From positions 1 to 62,897 of the forward strand of contig CATKXS010000006.1 in NCBI GenBank assembly GCA_949841045.1: a DNA stretch of 62,897 bases, read 5' to 3'. Below are positions 26,227-36,201 of this stretch, one piece after another (the stretch's first letter is position 1; every line of letters starts with the position of its first letter). The notes beneath the pieces were generated by a model, which saw only the letters and a program-made list of their open reading frames with translations, was not told where the DNA came from and made no database searches. This stretch comes from an uncultured Clostridia bacterium (GTDB taxonomy: Bacteria; Bacillota; Clostridia; Christensenellales; UBA1242). Made by a program: the position numbers and the translations under genes.

Positions 26227-26916
26227 ATGATTACAAACGAACAAATAAAAGAATTTATTAGAGAAAATGCAGATGAGGCAAAAGCTCATTTTGACGAGGG
26301 GCTTATTACAACAAGTTATGAAATAAAAGGTATAAGCACAAAAAAGATGGCTGAAATGGCAAAGGAGATTGCCAAAGATAAAGTTGACATAGAAAACATG
26401 CCACTTACTTGTCATGAAGAGATACTTCTTGCGGGCATGGCTCTAGGGCTTTCAAAGATGAGTGGGGAAGAAAAGATTGAAGGACTTAAAAAACTTCTTC
26501 CATACATTGACAACTGGGCAACATGTGATATGATAGTGGTTAGGCTTAAAGGGCTAGAAGCTTATCATGACTTTTTTGTAGAGCTTCTTCATAGTAATAG
26601 ACCTTTTTATATTCGTGTGGGCATTGTTTGGATAATGAAATTTGAACTTAAAAATGATATTAGGGCAACTGTAAATCTTTTGAATGACAATGTAAAAAAT
26701 TCAAACTATTATGTTGAAATGGCGCTTGCTTGGTGTTACGCTGAGGCGATGATTAAAGATTTTGATTACATGATTGATTTCATTTTAAAGATTGAGCGAT
26801 ATGTTATAAGAAATAGAACGCTTCAAAAAGCGTGTGAGTCATTTAGAATAAGCGCCGAGCAAAAGGTACAAGTTAAGAAACTTAGAAGTAAATTACTCGG
26901 CATGGAAATCAAATAG
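26227..26916 (+). CDS. DNA-alkylation-repair-like HEAT-repeat protein (AlkD superfamily)
   Basis: A 229-aa all-helical protein. The segments DNWATCDMIVVRLKG, PFYIRVGIVWIMKF and ALAWCYAEAMIKDF match the AlkC/AlkD DNA glycosylase superfamily, which removes alkylated purines through HEAT-like repeats wrapping DNA. The DNWATCD segment supplies the Trp and Asp expected at the active surface. GTGAGG precedes the ATG. It is monocistronic with its own promoter. Substrate range is not visible. Confidence 0.82.
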   Translation: MITNEQIKEFIRENADEAKAHFDEGLITTSYEIKGISTKKMAEMAKEIAKDKVDIENMPLTCHEEILLAGMALGLSKMSGEEKIEGLKKLLPYIDNWATCDMIVVRLKGLEAYHDFFVELLHSNRPFYIRVGIVWIMKFELKNDIRATVNLLNDNVKNSNYYVEMALAWCYAEAMIKDFDYMIDFILKIERYVIRNRTLQKACESFRISAEQKVQVKKLRSKLLGMEIK

Positions 26917-27219
26917 GCAAACTTAGTTTGCATCACTATCGTAAATTATATTTGATATTCTAGCGTATTTTGTTCCAGCAACAAAGTACAAGCCTTACGC
27001 TTGGCGATTGTCGTTAGTCATATTTAAATCAAACATTCTTTTGCTTTCCGATAAGCCTTATGCTTGCCGAGTGACTTAGTCACATTATATATTAATAAAG
27101 AGGGCATAATTCTATTGGAGATAGAAAAATCTAAACATTCAATTCGTTTGGATTTTTTTTTGTTTTGTGTTAAAATGTCCACTAGATAGTGCAAATTTTT
27201 ACAAAAGGAGAAAATTTTA
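26917..27219. other. Intergenic region with small hairpins and a terminator
   Basis: Contents: GCAAACTTAGTTTGC (26918 on), two copies of AAGCCTTA(C/T)GCTTG about 60 bp apart, GTGACTTAGTCAC, and a terminator-like stem from TCTAAAC and GTTTGGA with a long T run near 27130-27165. No coding gene is seen. A small RNA is possible but not supported further. Confidence 0.4.
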
Positions 27220-28752
27220 ATGTACTCCAAAGTTTATAGTTATGGTCTTAAAGGTATTGATGGTTATCCGGTTGAAGTTGAAACAGATGTCAGCAATGGT
27301 CTCCCACATTTTGAAATAGTTGGTCTTGCTGATACTGCAATTAAAGAATCTAAAGAAAGAGTTAAAAATGCAATCAGAAATTCAGCTTTTACTTATCCTG
27401 TAAAAAAGATTACAATCAATCTTGCTCCGGCTGATGTTAAAAAAGAGGGCGCACTTTATGATTTGCCAATCGCGGTTGCTATTCTTTCTTGTGACGAAGA
27501 AAACGAAGTAAAGCATGAAAAAGATTATGTTTATGTTGGAGAATTATCCTTTGACGGAAGTGTCAAAAAAGTAAAGGGGATATTGCCACTTTTGATTTCT
27601 GCCAGAAAACTGGGTTATAAAAAATTTATTATTCCTTATGAAAATTTGCAGGAGGCGAGTTTTATTTCTGGAATTGAAGTGTATGGCGTAAAGTCGCTTA
27701 TTCAAACCATTGCCTTTTTGAGAGGAGATGAGGAGCTGATGCCAGTTGAGCCCTGTAAGTTTGAAGAGGTTAAAAAATTTGGACAAATGGGAATGGACTT
27801 TTGCAATGTTAAAGGTCAAAAAATGGCAAAACGTGCACTTGAAATTGCAGCTGCAGGCGGTCATAATCTTTTAATGATTGGACCACCAGGAAGTGGCAAG
27901 AGCATGCTTGCAAAATGTTTCCCTTCTATCTTGCCAGATTTAACTTTTGATGAAGCACTTGAAGTCACAAAAATTCATTCAATAGCTGGTGAACTTGACC
28001 AGAAACTTGGAATTGTTTCAACAAGGCCGTTTAGAAGTCCTCATCATACCGCATCGACTGTTTCTTTAACTGGAGGCGGGAGCAATAGCAAACCGGGTGA
28101 AATCTCGCTTGCAGACCATGGAGTTTTGTTTTTAGATGAATTTCCAGAGTATACAAGGCATTCGATTGAAACTTTGAGACAGCCTCTTGAAGATGGTGTA
28201 ATTACAGTGGCTCGTTCAAATGCCACAGTTGTATATCCAGCAAATTTCACTCTTATTGCCAGCATGAACCCATGTCCTTGCGGTAATTATGGCTCAAAAG
28301 ATAGAGAATGTAGGTGCTCTCCTACGCAGATTACAAAATATCTTGCAAAACTTTCTGGCCCTATTATGGACAGAATTGATATACATATTGAAGTGGAGAA
28401 TGTCACCTATGACCAGCTTAAGAGTGATACTTTAGAAGAAAGTTCGGCCGAGATTAAAAAGAGAGTTGACAGGGCAAGAGAAATCCAAATTGAACGTTTT
28501 AGCGGGGCAAATAACTTTTGCAATGCTAAGATGAATGCGTCTCAGACACGTAAGTTTTGTAAACTTGATAGAGCTGGCGAGGTGCTACTAAGACAGGCGT
28601 TTGATAGGCTTAAATTAAGTGCACGTGCGCATGACCGCATATTGAAAGTGGCCAGAACTATTGCCGACCTTGAAGGATGTGAGACAATCCAAATGAAGCA
28701 TTTGGGAGAAGCAATTTCATATAGAACTCTTGATAGAAAATATTGGCACTAA
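27220..28752 (+). CDS. YifB/ComM-family Mg-chelatase-like AAA+ ATPase
   Basis: A 510-aa protein of the YifB/ComM family. The ChlI-like N-terminal domain includes LPHFEIVGLADTAIKESKER, Walker A is GPPGSGKSM, Walker B is LFLDEF, and a zinc-type CPCGNYGS.....CRCS lies near residue 350. ComM is a hexameric helicase promoting branch migration during integration of transforming DNA. AAAGGAG precedes the ATG. It heads the order yifB-dprA-topA-hslV-hslU known from other Bacillota. Confidence 0.88.
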   Translation: MYSKVYSYGLKGIDGYPVEVETDVSNGLPHFEIVGLADTAIKESKERVKNAIRNSAFTYPVKKITINLAPADVKKEGALYDLPIAVAILSCDEENEVKHEKDYVYVGELSFDGSVKKVKGILPLLISARKLGYKKFIIPYENLQEASFISGIEVYGVKSLIQTIAFLRGDEELMPVEPCKFEEVKKFGQMGMDFCNVKGQKMAKRALEIAAAGGHNLLMIGPPGSGKSMLAKCFPSILPDLTFDEALEVTKIHSIAGELDQKLGIVSTRPFRSPHHTASTVSLTGGGSNSKPGEISLADHGVLFLDEFPEYTRHSIETLRQPLEDGVITVARSNATVVYPANFTLIASMNPCPCGNYGSKDRECRCSPTQITKYLAKLSGPIMDRIDIHIEVENVTYDQLKSDTLEESSAEIKKRVDRAREIQIERFSGANNFCNAKMNASQTRKFCKLDRAGEVLLRQAFDRLKLSARAHDRILKVARTIADLEGCETIQMKHLGEAISYRTLDRKYWH

Positions 28753-28763
28753 AAGGAATTATT

Positions 28764-29870
28764 ATGAGTGAAAAGAAGTCTAAGAGAGATGATGAAAAAA
28801 GAGATTTGATAATATTTTTATCTCAATTTGATTTATCTTCATCTAAAATAGAACAAATACTTGATAAACTTGGTGAAAAAGCAACTATTGAAAAGTTTAA
28901 AAAATTTAACTTTGTTAAAGACAAAATTTTGACAAGTACTACATATTCAAAAATAATTGAAAACGCTGACGAGGTTGTTTTAAAAACTTATTTATCAAAT
29001 CTTGAAAATAGAGGTATTAAGATAGTAACAAAAGCAGACGAAAATTATCCAAAAAAACTGCTTGAGCTCCCTGATTCACCATACATTCTTTATTACATGG
29101 GAGACTTAAGTCTTGCAGACGAACCATCTCTTGCAGTTGTAGGAACAAGAAAACCTACAAATTATGGAAAACTTAATACAGAAAAAATTGTGCGTGAGGT
29201 GGCGGGTGCTGGAGTGGTTATTGTAAGCGGTCTAGCTTATGGTGTGGATTCGATTGGACATAGGGCATGCCTAGAGGCAGGCGGAAAGACAATTGCTGTT
29301 CTTGGCTGTGGTTTTGATAATATTTATCCAGCAGAGCATACCTCTCTTGCTAAAGAGATTGCCCAGAAAGGTTTGCTTATTTCTGAATATCGTCCTAAGA
29401 TGAAAGCAACCAAATACACCTTTCCAACGAGAAACCGTATTATTGCTGGGCTAAGTGATGGCGTGTTTATCTCAGAAGCGGGATTTAAAAGTGGCACCAT
29501 TCATACAAAAGACTTTGCACTAGACTATGGCAGAAACATCTATTCTTTGCCTGGAAACGTTGACAGCATAGCTTCAGAACTTACAAACGATATTATAAAG
29601 CGTGGTCATGCGTCTATGGTTACTCGCAGTAGTGACATTCTTGAGGATTATCATCTTGAAGAAGGGGTAGAACAAACCAAAATGGCAATAGACGGGCTTT
29701 CTGAGGACGAGGAGAAAATTGTCGAATATTTAAAAAGCGGGGCGAAAACAATTGACCAATTGACAGAAAATTTGGAAATTAGTATAAATAATTTCAATAC
29801 TTGTTTGACAACTCTTGAAATTCGTGGAATAATAAGAAGAATGTCAGGCGGATATATTTCGCTAAACTAA
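28764..29870 (+). CDS. dprA: DNA-processing protein DprA (Smf)
   Basis: A 368-aa DprA that loads RecA on incoming single strands in transformation. The Rossmann core has VVGTRKPTNYG, VSGLAYGVDSIGHRA, FPTRNRIIAGLSDGV and the C-terminal winged-helix region. The chosen ATG lies behind AAAAGGA; the longer frame begins inside yifB. It follows yifB by 11 nt. Together the two indicate a natural-competence or DNA-uptake capacity, although uptake genes are outside this window. Confidence 0.92.
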   Translation: MSEKKSKRDDEKRDLIIFLSQFDLSSSKIEQILDKLGEKATIEKFKKFNFVKDKILTSTTYSKIIENADEVVLKTYLSNLENRGIKIVTKADENYPKKLLELPDSPYILYYMGDLSLADEPSLAVVGTRKPTNYGKLNTEKIVREVAGAGVVIVSGLAYGVDSIGHRACLEAGGKTIAVLGCGFDNIYPAEHTSLAKEIAQKGLLISEYRPKMKATKYTFPTRNRIIAGLSDGVFISEAGFKSGTIHTKDFALDYGRNIYSLPGNVDSIASELTNDIIKRGHASMVTRSSDILEDYHLEEGVEQTKMAIDGLSEDEEKIVEYLKSGAKTIDQLTENLEISINNFNTCLTTLEIRGIIRRMSGGYISLN

Positions 29871-29882
29871 GGGGAGGAAATT

Positions 29883-31946
29883 TTGAAACTCGTAATAATT
29901 GAATCACCATTTAAAAGAGAGGCACTTAAGAAATATCTTGGACAGGGATATGAGGTTTTTGCAACCAAAGGTCACATACGTGATTTGCCTCAAAAGAATT
30001 TTGGTATAGACCTTAAAAACAACTTTGAACCTAAGTATGAAGTTGTTCCAGATAAAAAAGAGCTTATAAAAGAATTAAAATCACGTGCCGAAAAGGCTGA
30101 TGAAGTCTTGATTGCAACCGACCCTGATAGAGAGGGTGAAGCTATTTCTTGGCATGTTGCAAATATACTTGGCTTTGATAATGACAAGGAATGCCGTATT
30201 CAGTTTAATGAAATTTCAAAGAAAGCTGTCACCAAAGCTCTTGAAAAACCTAGAAAAATTGACTTAAAACTTGTCGATGCTCAACAGGCAAGACGCGTTC
30301 TTGATAGACTTGTGGGTTATAAAGTATCTCCAATTCTTTGTAAGAAGATTGCTCCAAAACTTAGTGCTGGGCGAGTTCAATCAGTCGCATTAAAACTTGT
30401 TGTAGAACGCGAAATTGAAATTGAAAAATTTGTTCCAGAAGAGTACTGGACGGTAAATGCACTTCTTAAAAAAGGTGCAAGTCAGATAAAAGCTGCTCTT
30501 GCCACTTTCAAAGGTAAGAAGTTTGTTCCTAAGAACAAGGAAGAGGTTGATGAACTTTTAAAGGTTTGTCAAGGCAAAGAGTTTTTAGTAAAAGATGTTA
30601 AAAAAGCGAAAACCAAATCTCATGCTCCAGCACCATTTACAACGAGTACAATGCAACAAGATGCTCTTAATAAACTTGGCATGAGCCTTGCAAGGACAAC
30701 TTCTTCAGCACAACAATTGTACGAAGGTGTTGATATTAAAGGTGAGGGCAAAATAGCTCTTATTACCTATATCCGTACCGACTCAGTTCGTATTTCAGCT
30801 GATGCACAAAATGCTTGTCGCGAGTTTATTAAAAACAAATATGGCGATGATTTTGTCCCAGCAAAACCAAATATTTATCATACAAAGGAGTCAGCTCAAG
30901 ACGCACACGAAGCCATTAGGCCTATTACAATGGATATTACACCAGAAATGGCTAAGGAAACATTATCGAGCGACAACTATAAATTATATAAGCTTATTTA
31001 TGAGCGTTTCCTTGCTTCTCAAATGTCAGAAGCTGAATATTCTTCAGTGACAATCAATTTTGATTGTGAGGACTATGGCTTTAAAGTAAGCGGTAAGACT
31101 ATGGAATTTCCTGGTTATACAAGCGTGTATAAAGAATTTGTTGAAGAGGAAAATAAAGAGGGAATGGCAGGCAAACTTCCTAAGATAGAGAAAGATGAAC
31201 TCCTTCCTTGCGAAAAGATAATTCCAGAGCAAAAGTTTACAAAACCTCCAACTAGATATACAGAAGCCAGTCTTGTTAAAGCTATGGAAGAAAAAGGAAT
31301 TGGCAGACCTGCAACGTACGCAGCGACAATTACAATTCTTCAGTCTAGAAAATACACCTTAAAAGAAGGAAAATATCTCCTTCCAACTGAACTTGGAAGA
31401 AAAATAACAGCTTATCTTGACCAATTTTTTAGCAGTGTCATAAATGTTAAGTTTACAGCTTATATGGAAGGCAGGCTTGACGACATTGCAGAGAAAGAGG
31501 AAGATTGGCGAAGCGTTGTATCAAATTTCTGGAATGGCTTTGAGCACCTCCTTGCAAGAGCTGACGCAAGTTCGGTAACAATGAAAGAGCCTCCAAAGGA
31601 AACTGACATTGTATGTGAAAAATGTGGAAGTAAAATGCTGATAAGGTCAGGTCGCTTTGGTGAATTCCTTGCATGCTCAAATTTCCCAAAATGTAAAAAT
31701 ACAAGACCTCTCGATAGTTCAAAGAAAGTCGCCGGCGTTTGCCCTGAATGTGGCGGTGAAATGGTTGAGAGAAAGAGTAAAAAGGGTAAAGTTTACTATT
31801 CATGCGATAATTATCCAGAATGTAAATTTATGAGCTGGGATATTACCACAGGCAAAAAATGCCCAAAATGTGGCAATCCTATTATCCAAAAAGGAAAGAC
31901 AACTAAATGTAGCAATAATGATTGCGACTATAAAGAAGAAAATTAA
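29883..31946 (+). CDS. topA: DNA topoisomerase I
   Basis: A 687-aa type IA topoisomerase that relaxes negative supercoils. TOPRIM starts KLVIIESPFK with DPDREGEAISWH; the active Tyr is in YIRTDSVRIS; GIGRPATYA follows. Three C-terminal zinc ribbons (CEKCG, CPECGG, CPKCG) close the protein. It starts with TTG behind GGGGAGG, 12 nt after dprA. Confidence 0.95.
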   Translation: MKLVIIESPFKREALKKYLGQGYEVFATKGHIRDLPQKNFGIDLKNNFEPKYEVVPDKKELIKELKSRAEKADEVLIATDPDREGEAISWHVANILGFDNDKECRIQFNEISKKAVTKALEKPRKIDLKLVDAQQARRVLDRLVGYKVSPILCKKIAPKLSAGRVQSVALKLVVEREIEIEKFVPEEYWTVNALLKKGASQIKAALATFKGKKFVPKNKEEVDELLKVCQGKEFLVKDVKKAKTKSHAPAPFTTSTMQQDALNKLGMSLARTTSSAQQLYEGVDIKGEGKIALITYIRTDSVRISADAQNACREFIKNKYGDDFVPAKPNIYHTKESAQDAHEAIRPITMDITPEMAKETLSSDNYKLYKLIYERFLASQMSEAEYSSVTINFDCEDYGFKVSGKTMEFPGYTSVYKEFVEEENKEGMAGKLPKIEKDELLPCEKIIPEQKFTKPPTRYTEASLVKAMEEKGIGRPATYAATITILQSRKYTLKEGKYLLPTELGRKITAYLDQFFSSVINVKFTAYMEGRLDDIAEKEEDWRSVVSNFWNGFEHLLARADASSVTMKEPPKETDIVCEKCGSKMLIRSGRFGEFLACSNFPKCKNTRPLDSSKKVAGVCPECGGEMVERKSKKGKVYYSCDNYPECKFMSWDITTGKKCPKCGNPIIQKGKTTKCSNNDCDYKEEN

Positions 31947-31955
31947 GGAGAAAAT

Positions 31956-32495
31956 ATGGAAAGTATGTTTAGAGGCACAACTATTTGTGGCGTAAAAAGA
32001 GATGGCAAGATTGCCATTGCAGGTGACGGACAGGTGACATTATCAGAAAGTGTTATATTTAAGTCAAATGCACACAAGGTTAGAAGAATTTATGATGATA
32101 AAGTTGTAATCGGCTTTGCTGGCTCTGTTGCTGACGCGTTTTCGCTTTGTGAGAGATTTGAAAATATGCTTAATAAGTTCTCTGGAAATCTTATGAGAAG
32201 TGCAGTTGAACTTGCTGGAACTTGGCGTGAAGATAAGGCGTCAAGACAACTCAATGCCATGATGATTGTTGCTGACAGGGAAAGACTTTTGATTGTCAGC
32301 GGAACTGGTGAAGTTATTGAACCGGATGATGATGTTTGTGCAATTGGGTCTGGTGGCAATTATGCACTCGCTGCTGCAAAGGCGCTCAAACAAAATACAG
32401 ATTTACCAGCAAATGAAATTGCAAAAAAAGCACTTGAAATTGCAGGTCAAATTTGCGTATTCACAAATGACCATATAACAGTTGAGGAGGTTTAA
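31956..32495 (+). CDS. hslV: ATP-dependent protease subunit HslV (ClpQ)
   Basis: A 179-aa proteasome-like peptidase. After a short propeptide the catalytic Thr lies in [20 protein letters not shown], and later [15 protein letters not shown] is typical of HslV. It forms the dodecameric core that pairs with HslU, whose gene begins 1 nt after its stop. Confidence 0.95.
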   Translation: MESMFRGTTICGVKRDGKIAIAGDGQVTLSESVIFKSNAHKVRRIYDDKVVIGFAGSVADAFSLCERFENMLNKFSGNLMRSAVELAGTWREDKASRQLNAMMIVADRERLLIVSGTGEVIEPDDDVCAIGSGGNYALAAAKALKQNTDLPANEIAKKALEIAGQICVFTNDHITVEEV

Positions 32496-32496
32496 T

Positions 32497-33792
32497 ATGA
32501 ATTTAACACCAAAACAAATTGTTGAAGAACTTGACAAATATATTGTTGGTCAGCCAAAAGCGAAAAGGGCTGTTGCAATTGCTCTTCGAAATAGATATAG
32601 AAGAAGCAGTCTGCCAAAAGAACTACGTGATGAAATCACTCCAAAAAATATCATTATGAAAGGTCCAACGGGTGTTGGTAAAACTGAAATTGCAAGACGC
32701 CTTGCAAAACTTGTTGGTGCACCTTTTATTAAAATCGAAGCTACAAAATATACCGAAGTTGGTTATGTTGGTCGTGACGTTGAAAGCATGATTCGTGACC
32801 TTGTCGAAGTGGCTGTCCGAATTGTAAAAGATGAAAAAAATCATGAAATGGAAGCAAAGGTTAAGCCTGTTGTAGATAAAAAACTTGTAAATGCCATTTG
32901 CGACTCAAGACGTGCTCAAGATATTGCTGTGGACCGCACTGATGTTGAAAAGGCTCTTGAAAAGGGCGAACTTGAAAATGAACAAATTGAAATAGAAGTT
33001 AAAGAAAGTGCAAAACCTGCTATGGCTTTTGGAATTTCTGAAATCAATATTGGAAGCATGTTTGACGGCATTTTACCTGCAACTCGTCATAAGAGAAGAC
33101 TTTCTGTCGCTCGCGCTCGTGAAGTGCTTACTGGCGAGGAATGTGAAAGGGTTGTTGACAAAGAAAGCGTTTATGCGGAGGCAATTCGCAGAACAGAAGA
33201 AGAGGGAATTATCTTCATTGATGAAATTGATAAAATCATCGGAAAGGCTGGCGGGTCAAACAATCAAGATGTATCTCGTGAAGGCGTTCAACGTGATATT
33301 CTTCCAATTGTAGAAGGTAGCACTGTTGCAACAAAGTATGGTAATGTTAAAACTGACTTTATTCTCTTTATAGCGTCAGGCGCCTTCCATGTTTCAAATA
33401 TTGGAGATATGATTCCAGAACTTCAGGGACGTTTCCCAATCAGAGTTGAACTTGACAACCTTACAAAGGACGACTTTAAGAAGATTTTGACTGAGCCAAA
33501 GAACTCAGTAACACTTCAATATACAAGCATTTTAAAAGTTGACAATATTGACCTTAAATTCACAGACGAAGCCATTGATGAGATTGCTGAAATGGCAGCG
33601 GCTGAAAATGAAACAAGTGAGAATATAGGAGCAAGAAGACTCCATACAATCATGGAACTTCTTCTTGAAGATATATCTTTCAATGCAAATGGAAATCATC
33701 CAATGCTTGAAGTTGCAATTGATAGAAACTATGTTCAAAATGCATTTAAAGAAACAAAACGTAAATTTGATTTAAGCAAATATATTCTTTAA
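32497..33792 (+). CDS. hslU: HslU ATPase (ClpY)
   Basis: A 431-aa AAA+ unfoldase. LTPKQIVEELDKYIVGQPKA opens the protein, Walker A is GPTGVGKTEIARRLA, Walker B is IIFIDEIDKI, and the I-domain lies between them. GAGGAGG inside the hslV end serves the ATG at 32497. It unfolds substrates for HslV. The downstream codY usual in Bacillota is not present. Confidence 0.95.
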   Translation: MNLTPKQIVEELDKYIVGQPKAKRAVAIALRNRYRRSSLPKELRDEITPKNIIMKGPTGVGKTEIARRLAKLVGAPFIKIEATKYTEVGYVGRDVESMIRDLVEVAVRIVKDEKNHEMEAKVKPVVDKKLVNAICDSRRAQDIAVDRTDVEKALEKGELENEQIEIEVKESAKPAMAFGISEINIGSMFDGILPATRHKRRLSVARAREVLTGEECERVVDKESVYAEAIRRTEEEGIIFIDEIDKIIGKAGGSNNQDVSREGVQRDILPIVEGSTVATKYGNVKTDFILFIASGAFHVSNIGDMIPELQGRFPIRVELDNLTKDDFKKILTEPKNSVTLQYTSILKVDNIDLKFTDEAIDEIAEMAAAENETSENIGARRLHTIMELLLEDISFNANGNHPMLEVAIDRNYVQNAFKETKRKFDLSKYIL

Positions 33793-33915
33793 GTTTGATG
33801 AAAATTTAATAAAAACTCACATAAATTAAGCAAATTTTACAATTTTTAACTAATTTTTGAAGTTAAAACCGCAATTTTGCTTATAAACTTCAATTTTTTG
33901 CTTTAGAGGTTGAAA

Positions 33916-34593
33916 ATGGATAAATCTAGAACTGAGCTCTTAATAGGAGAAAACGGCATAGAAAAGTTGGCATCTAAGCATGTCACTATAGTTGGCGTAG
34001 GCGGTGTTGGCGGTTATGCAGGAGTTATGCTGGCAAGAGCTGGTATAGAAAAATTTACGCTTATCGATTTCGATAAAGTATCTTCTTCAAATGTGAATAG
34101 GCAAATAATTGCTTACAGCGATAATGTCGGCTGTTATAAAGTTGACGAAATGAAAGATATGTTTCTTAGAATAAACGACAAAATTGAAGTTAAAACTTTT
34201 GCCCAAAGGCTTACAAAAGAGAATATATCGAGTCTTATTGGGAAAACTGATATTGTCATTGATGCAATAGACTCGACGGCTGACAAGATTGAACTAATTG
34301 CATATTGCAAACAAAATGATATTAATATCATTTCGGCCATGGGGGCTGGAAACAGATATGATTTGCCACAGTTTAAACTTACCGACATATTTAAAACCAG
34401 TGATGACGGGCTCGCAAAAGTTGTGAGAAAGGGACTTCGAGAAAGAGGAATAGCCTCACTTGAAGTGGTGACAAGTTTATCAAAGACAGTTCGAAAGGGC
34501 GGAACAATTGGAAGCATAAGTTATTATCCAGCCATGCTTGGCTCATATATTTCGGCGGTGGTAGTGAACAAAATAATTAAGGGGGAATTATGA
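33916..34593 (+). CDS. TcdA-like ThiF/E1-family enzyme (t6A dehydratase)
   Basis: A 225-aa E1-like protein with VTIVGVGGVGGYAGVMLARA, LIDFDKVSSSNVNRQ and AIDSTADK, the adenylation core. The length and GNRYDLPQFKLTDI/LEVVTS region suit TcdA (CsdL), which cyclises t6A37 of tRNA to ct6A. If correct, t6A would be modified by both this enzyme and MtaB. Its ATGA stop overlaps the thioredoxin start. GAGGTTG precedes the ATG. Confidence 0.8.
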   Translation: MDKSRTELLIGENGIEKLASKHVTIVGVGGVGGYAGVMLARAGIEKFTLIDFDKVSSSNVNRQIIAYSDNVGCYKVDEMKDMFLRINDKIEVKTFAQRLTKENISSLIGKTDIVIDAIDSTADKIELIAYCKQNDINIISAMGAGNRYDLPQFKLTDIFKTSDDGLAKVVRKGLRERGIASLEVVTSLSKTVRKGGTIGSISYYPAMLGSYISAVVVNKIIKGEL

Positions 34594-34895
34594 AAGTAAT
34601 TGAAGAAAAAGATTTTGATAGTGAAATAAAAGAGGGACTTGTTCTTGTTGACTTCTTTGCCACTTGGTGTGGACCATGCCGAATGATGGCGCGTGTGCTT
34701 GAAGAAATAGATGGAAAAGTAGACGGCTTAAAAATTATTAAAGTTGACACTGATGAAAGTGAAAACTTGGCAAAGAGATTTGGAATTATGTCAATTCCAA
34801 CCTTAATGATTTTCAAAAGCGGTGAACTTATGGAAAAACACATTGGGTTATGGCAAAAAGAAGATTGTCTTGACGCAATCAAAAAATACTTATAA
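34590..34895 (+). CDS. Thioredoxin
   Basis: A 101-aa single thioredoxin domain with the redox motif WCGPC (Cys27, Cys30) and cis-Pro in SIPTLMIF. It is a cytoplasmic disulfide reductant. Translationally coupled to the TcdA-like gene (ATGA), which could reflect a shared need in sulfur or tRNA metabolism, but this is only context. Confidence 0.92.
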   Translation: MKVIEEKDFDSEIKEGLVLVDFFATWCGPCRMMARVLEEIDGKVDGLKIIKVDTDESENLAKRFGIMSIPTLMIFKSGELMEKHIGLWQKEDCLDAIKKYL

Positions 34896-34920
34896 TTAGG
34901 CAAATTAAACAAATTAATTA

Positions 34921-34951
34921 AAAAAGGTTAGAAAAAATGCTAACTTTTTTT
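34921..34951 (+). terminator. Terminator after the thioredoxin gene
   Basis: AAAAAGGTTAG and CTAACTTTTTT with an 8-nt loop. Confidence 0.8.
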
Positions 34952-34970
34952 ATTTAACATGTTTTAACTA

Positions 34971-34999
34971 TTGACTTTAATGGGTTAAGGTGATAAAAT
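34971..34999 (+). promoter_or_regulatory. Promoter of the cysteine desulfurase operon
   Basis: TTGACT (34971-34976), 17 nt, TAAAAT (34994-34999). Transcription would begin about 35006, after the in-frame ATG at 35000, so the gene must start at 35024. Confidence 0.75.
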
Positions 35000-35023
35000 A
35001 TGTCTTGTGTAAAGGGGTGCAAA

Positions 35024-36199
35024 ATGGCAAAAAAAGTTTATTTAGATTATGCTTCGACAACCTATGTTTCAAGCGAAGTTTTAAATGAAATGCTTCCTTG
35101 CTTTAATGCTATCTATGGCAATGCAAACTCTCTTCATTCTTTTGGAAGAGAAGCTTCAAGTATTGTAGACAGAGCCAGAGACCGCATTAGAAACGCTATC
35201 GGAGCTGCAAAATCAAACGAAATATATTTCACTTCAGGTGGTACTGAAGCAAACAACTGGGCACTGAGAGGACTTGCTCATGCTTATTCTGAAAAGGGTA
35301 AACACATAATTGTAAGTAGTATTGAGCACAAATCTGTTCTTGACGCTTGCGCTTGTCTTGAAGAAGAGGGATTTGAAGTATCTTATCTTTCAGTTGACAA
35401 AAATGGTCTTGTTAATTTAGGCGAACTTATTCACCTTATTAGAAAAGACACTATTCTTATTTCTATTATGGCTGTTAATAACGAAATTGGAACTATCCAA
35501 AACGTTAAGGCTATTGCAAAGATTGCTCATGATTATGGCGTAATCTTCCACACTGACGCATGTCAAGCTGTTGGCGCAATTAAACTCAATGTTCAAGATA
35601 TGGAAATTGACGCTATGTCAATCTCTGGTCACAAGGTTTATGGTCCAAAAGGTGTAGGCGCTCTTTATGTTAAAGAGGGTATTAGAATTGAAAACCTTAT
35701 CTATGGTGGAAGCCAAGAACGTGGCAAGAGAGGTGGTACTGTCAATGTTGCCGAAGTTGCTGGTTTTGGTAAGGCGGTTGAAATTGCAAACCGTGATATT
35801 GTAATCAACCAACAAAAACTTAGAAGCGTACGCGAATATTTCCTTAACGCTGTTAAAGAAAGAATCGAGTATGTTGAAGTTAATGGTCACCAAATGCAAA
35901 AGGTTAACGGAATTTTAAACTTATTTATTGAAATGGTAGACAAAGAATCACTTCTTATGCTCCTTGACCTTGAAGGCGTAGCCGTATCTGCTGGTTCTGC
36001 TTGCACTTCAAATTCAATTGAGCAATCTCACGTTCTTAAAGCTATCGGCTGTGATGACGAGAGAGCAAACAGCTCTTTAAGATTCTCCTTTGGTAAAAAT
36101 ACAACAAAACAAGACCTTGACTTTGCTGTTGATGCTCTTGTTAAATCAGTTGAAAAATTAAGGTCAATTTCAGCATTGACTAAAGCAGGGAGGAGATAA
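35024..36199 (+). CDS. Cysteine desulfurase, NifS/IscS type
   Basis: A 391-aa PLP enzyme that takes sulfur from cysteine for cluster and tRNA thiolation. YLDYASTTYVS opens it, the PLP lysine is in SGHKVYGPKG, the persulfide Cys is in SAGSACTSNS, and RFSFGKNTT is near the end. The start is fixed by the promoter and by AAGGGG at 35012. It is followed 2 nt later by the NifU-like scaffold. Confidence 0.92.
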   Translation: MAKKVYLDYASTTYVSSEVLNEMLPCFNAIYGNANSLHSFGREASSIVDRARDRIRNAIGAAKSNEIYFTSGGTEANNWALRGLAHAYSEKGKHIIVSSIEHKSVLDACACLEEEGFEVSYLSVDKNGLVNLGELIHLIRKDTILISIMAVNNEIGTIQNVKAIAKIAHDYGVIFHTDACQAVGAIKLNVQDMEIDAMSISGHKVYGPKGVGALYVKEGIRIENLIYGGSQERGKRGGTVNVAEVAGFGKAVEIANRDIVINQQKLRSVREYFLNAVKERIEYVEVNGHQMQKVNGILNLFIEMVDKESLLMLLDLEGVAVSAGSACTSNSIEQSHVLKAIGCDDERANSSLRFSFGKNTTKQDLDFAVDALVKSVEKLRSISALTKAGRR

Positions 36200-36201
36200 T
36201 T

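Noticed and set aside
26917..27165. Small RNA gene with hairpins
   Set aside because: The hairpins are short and no promoter or known RNA pattern was found; left as an intergenic note.
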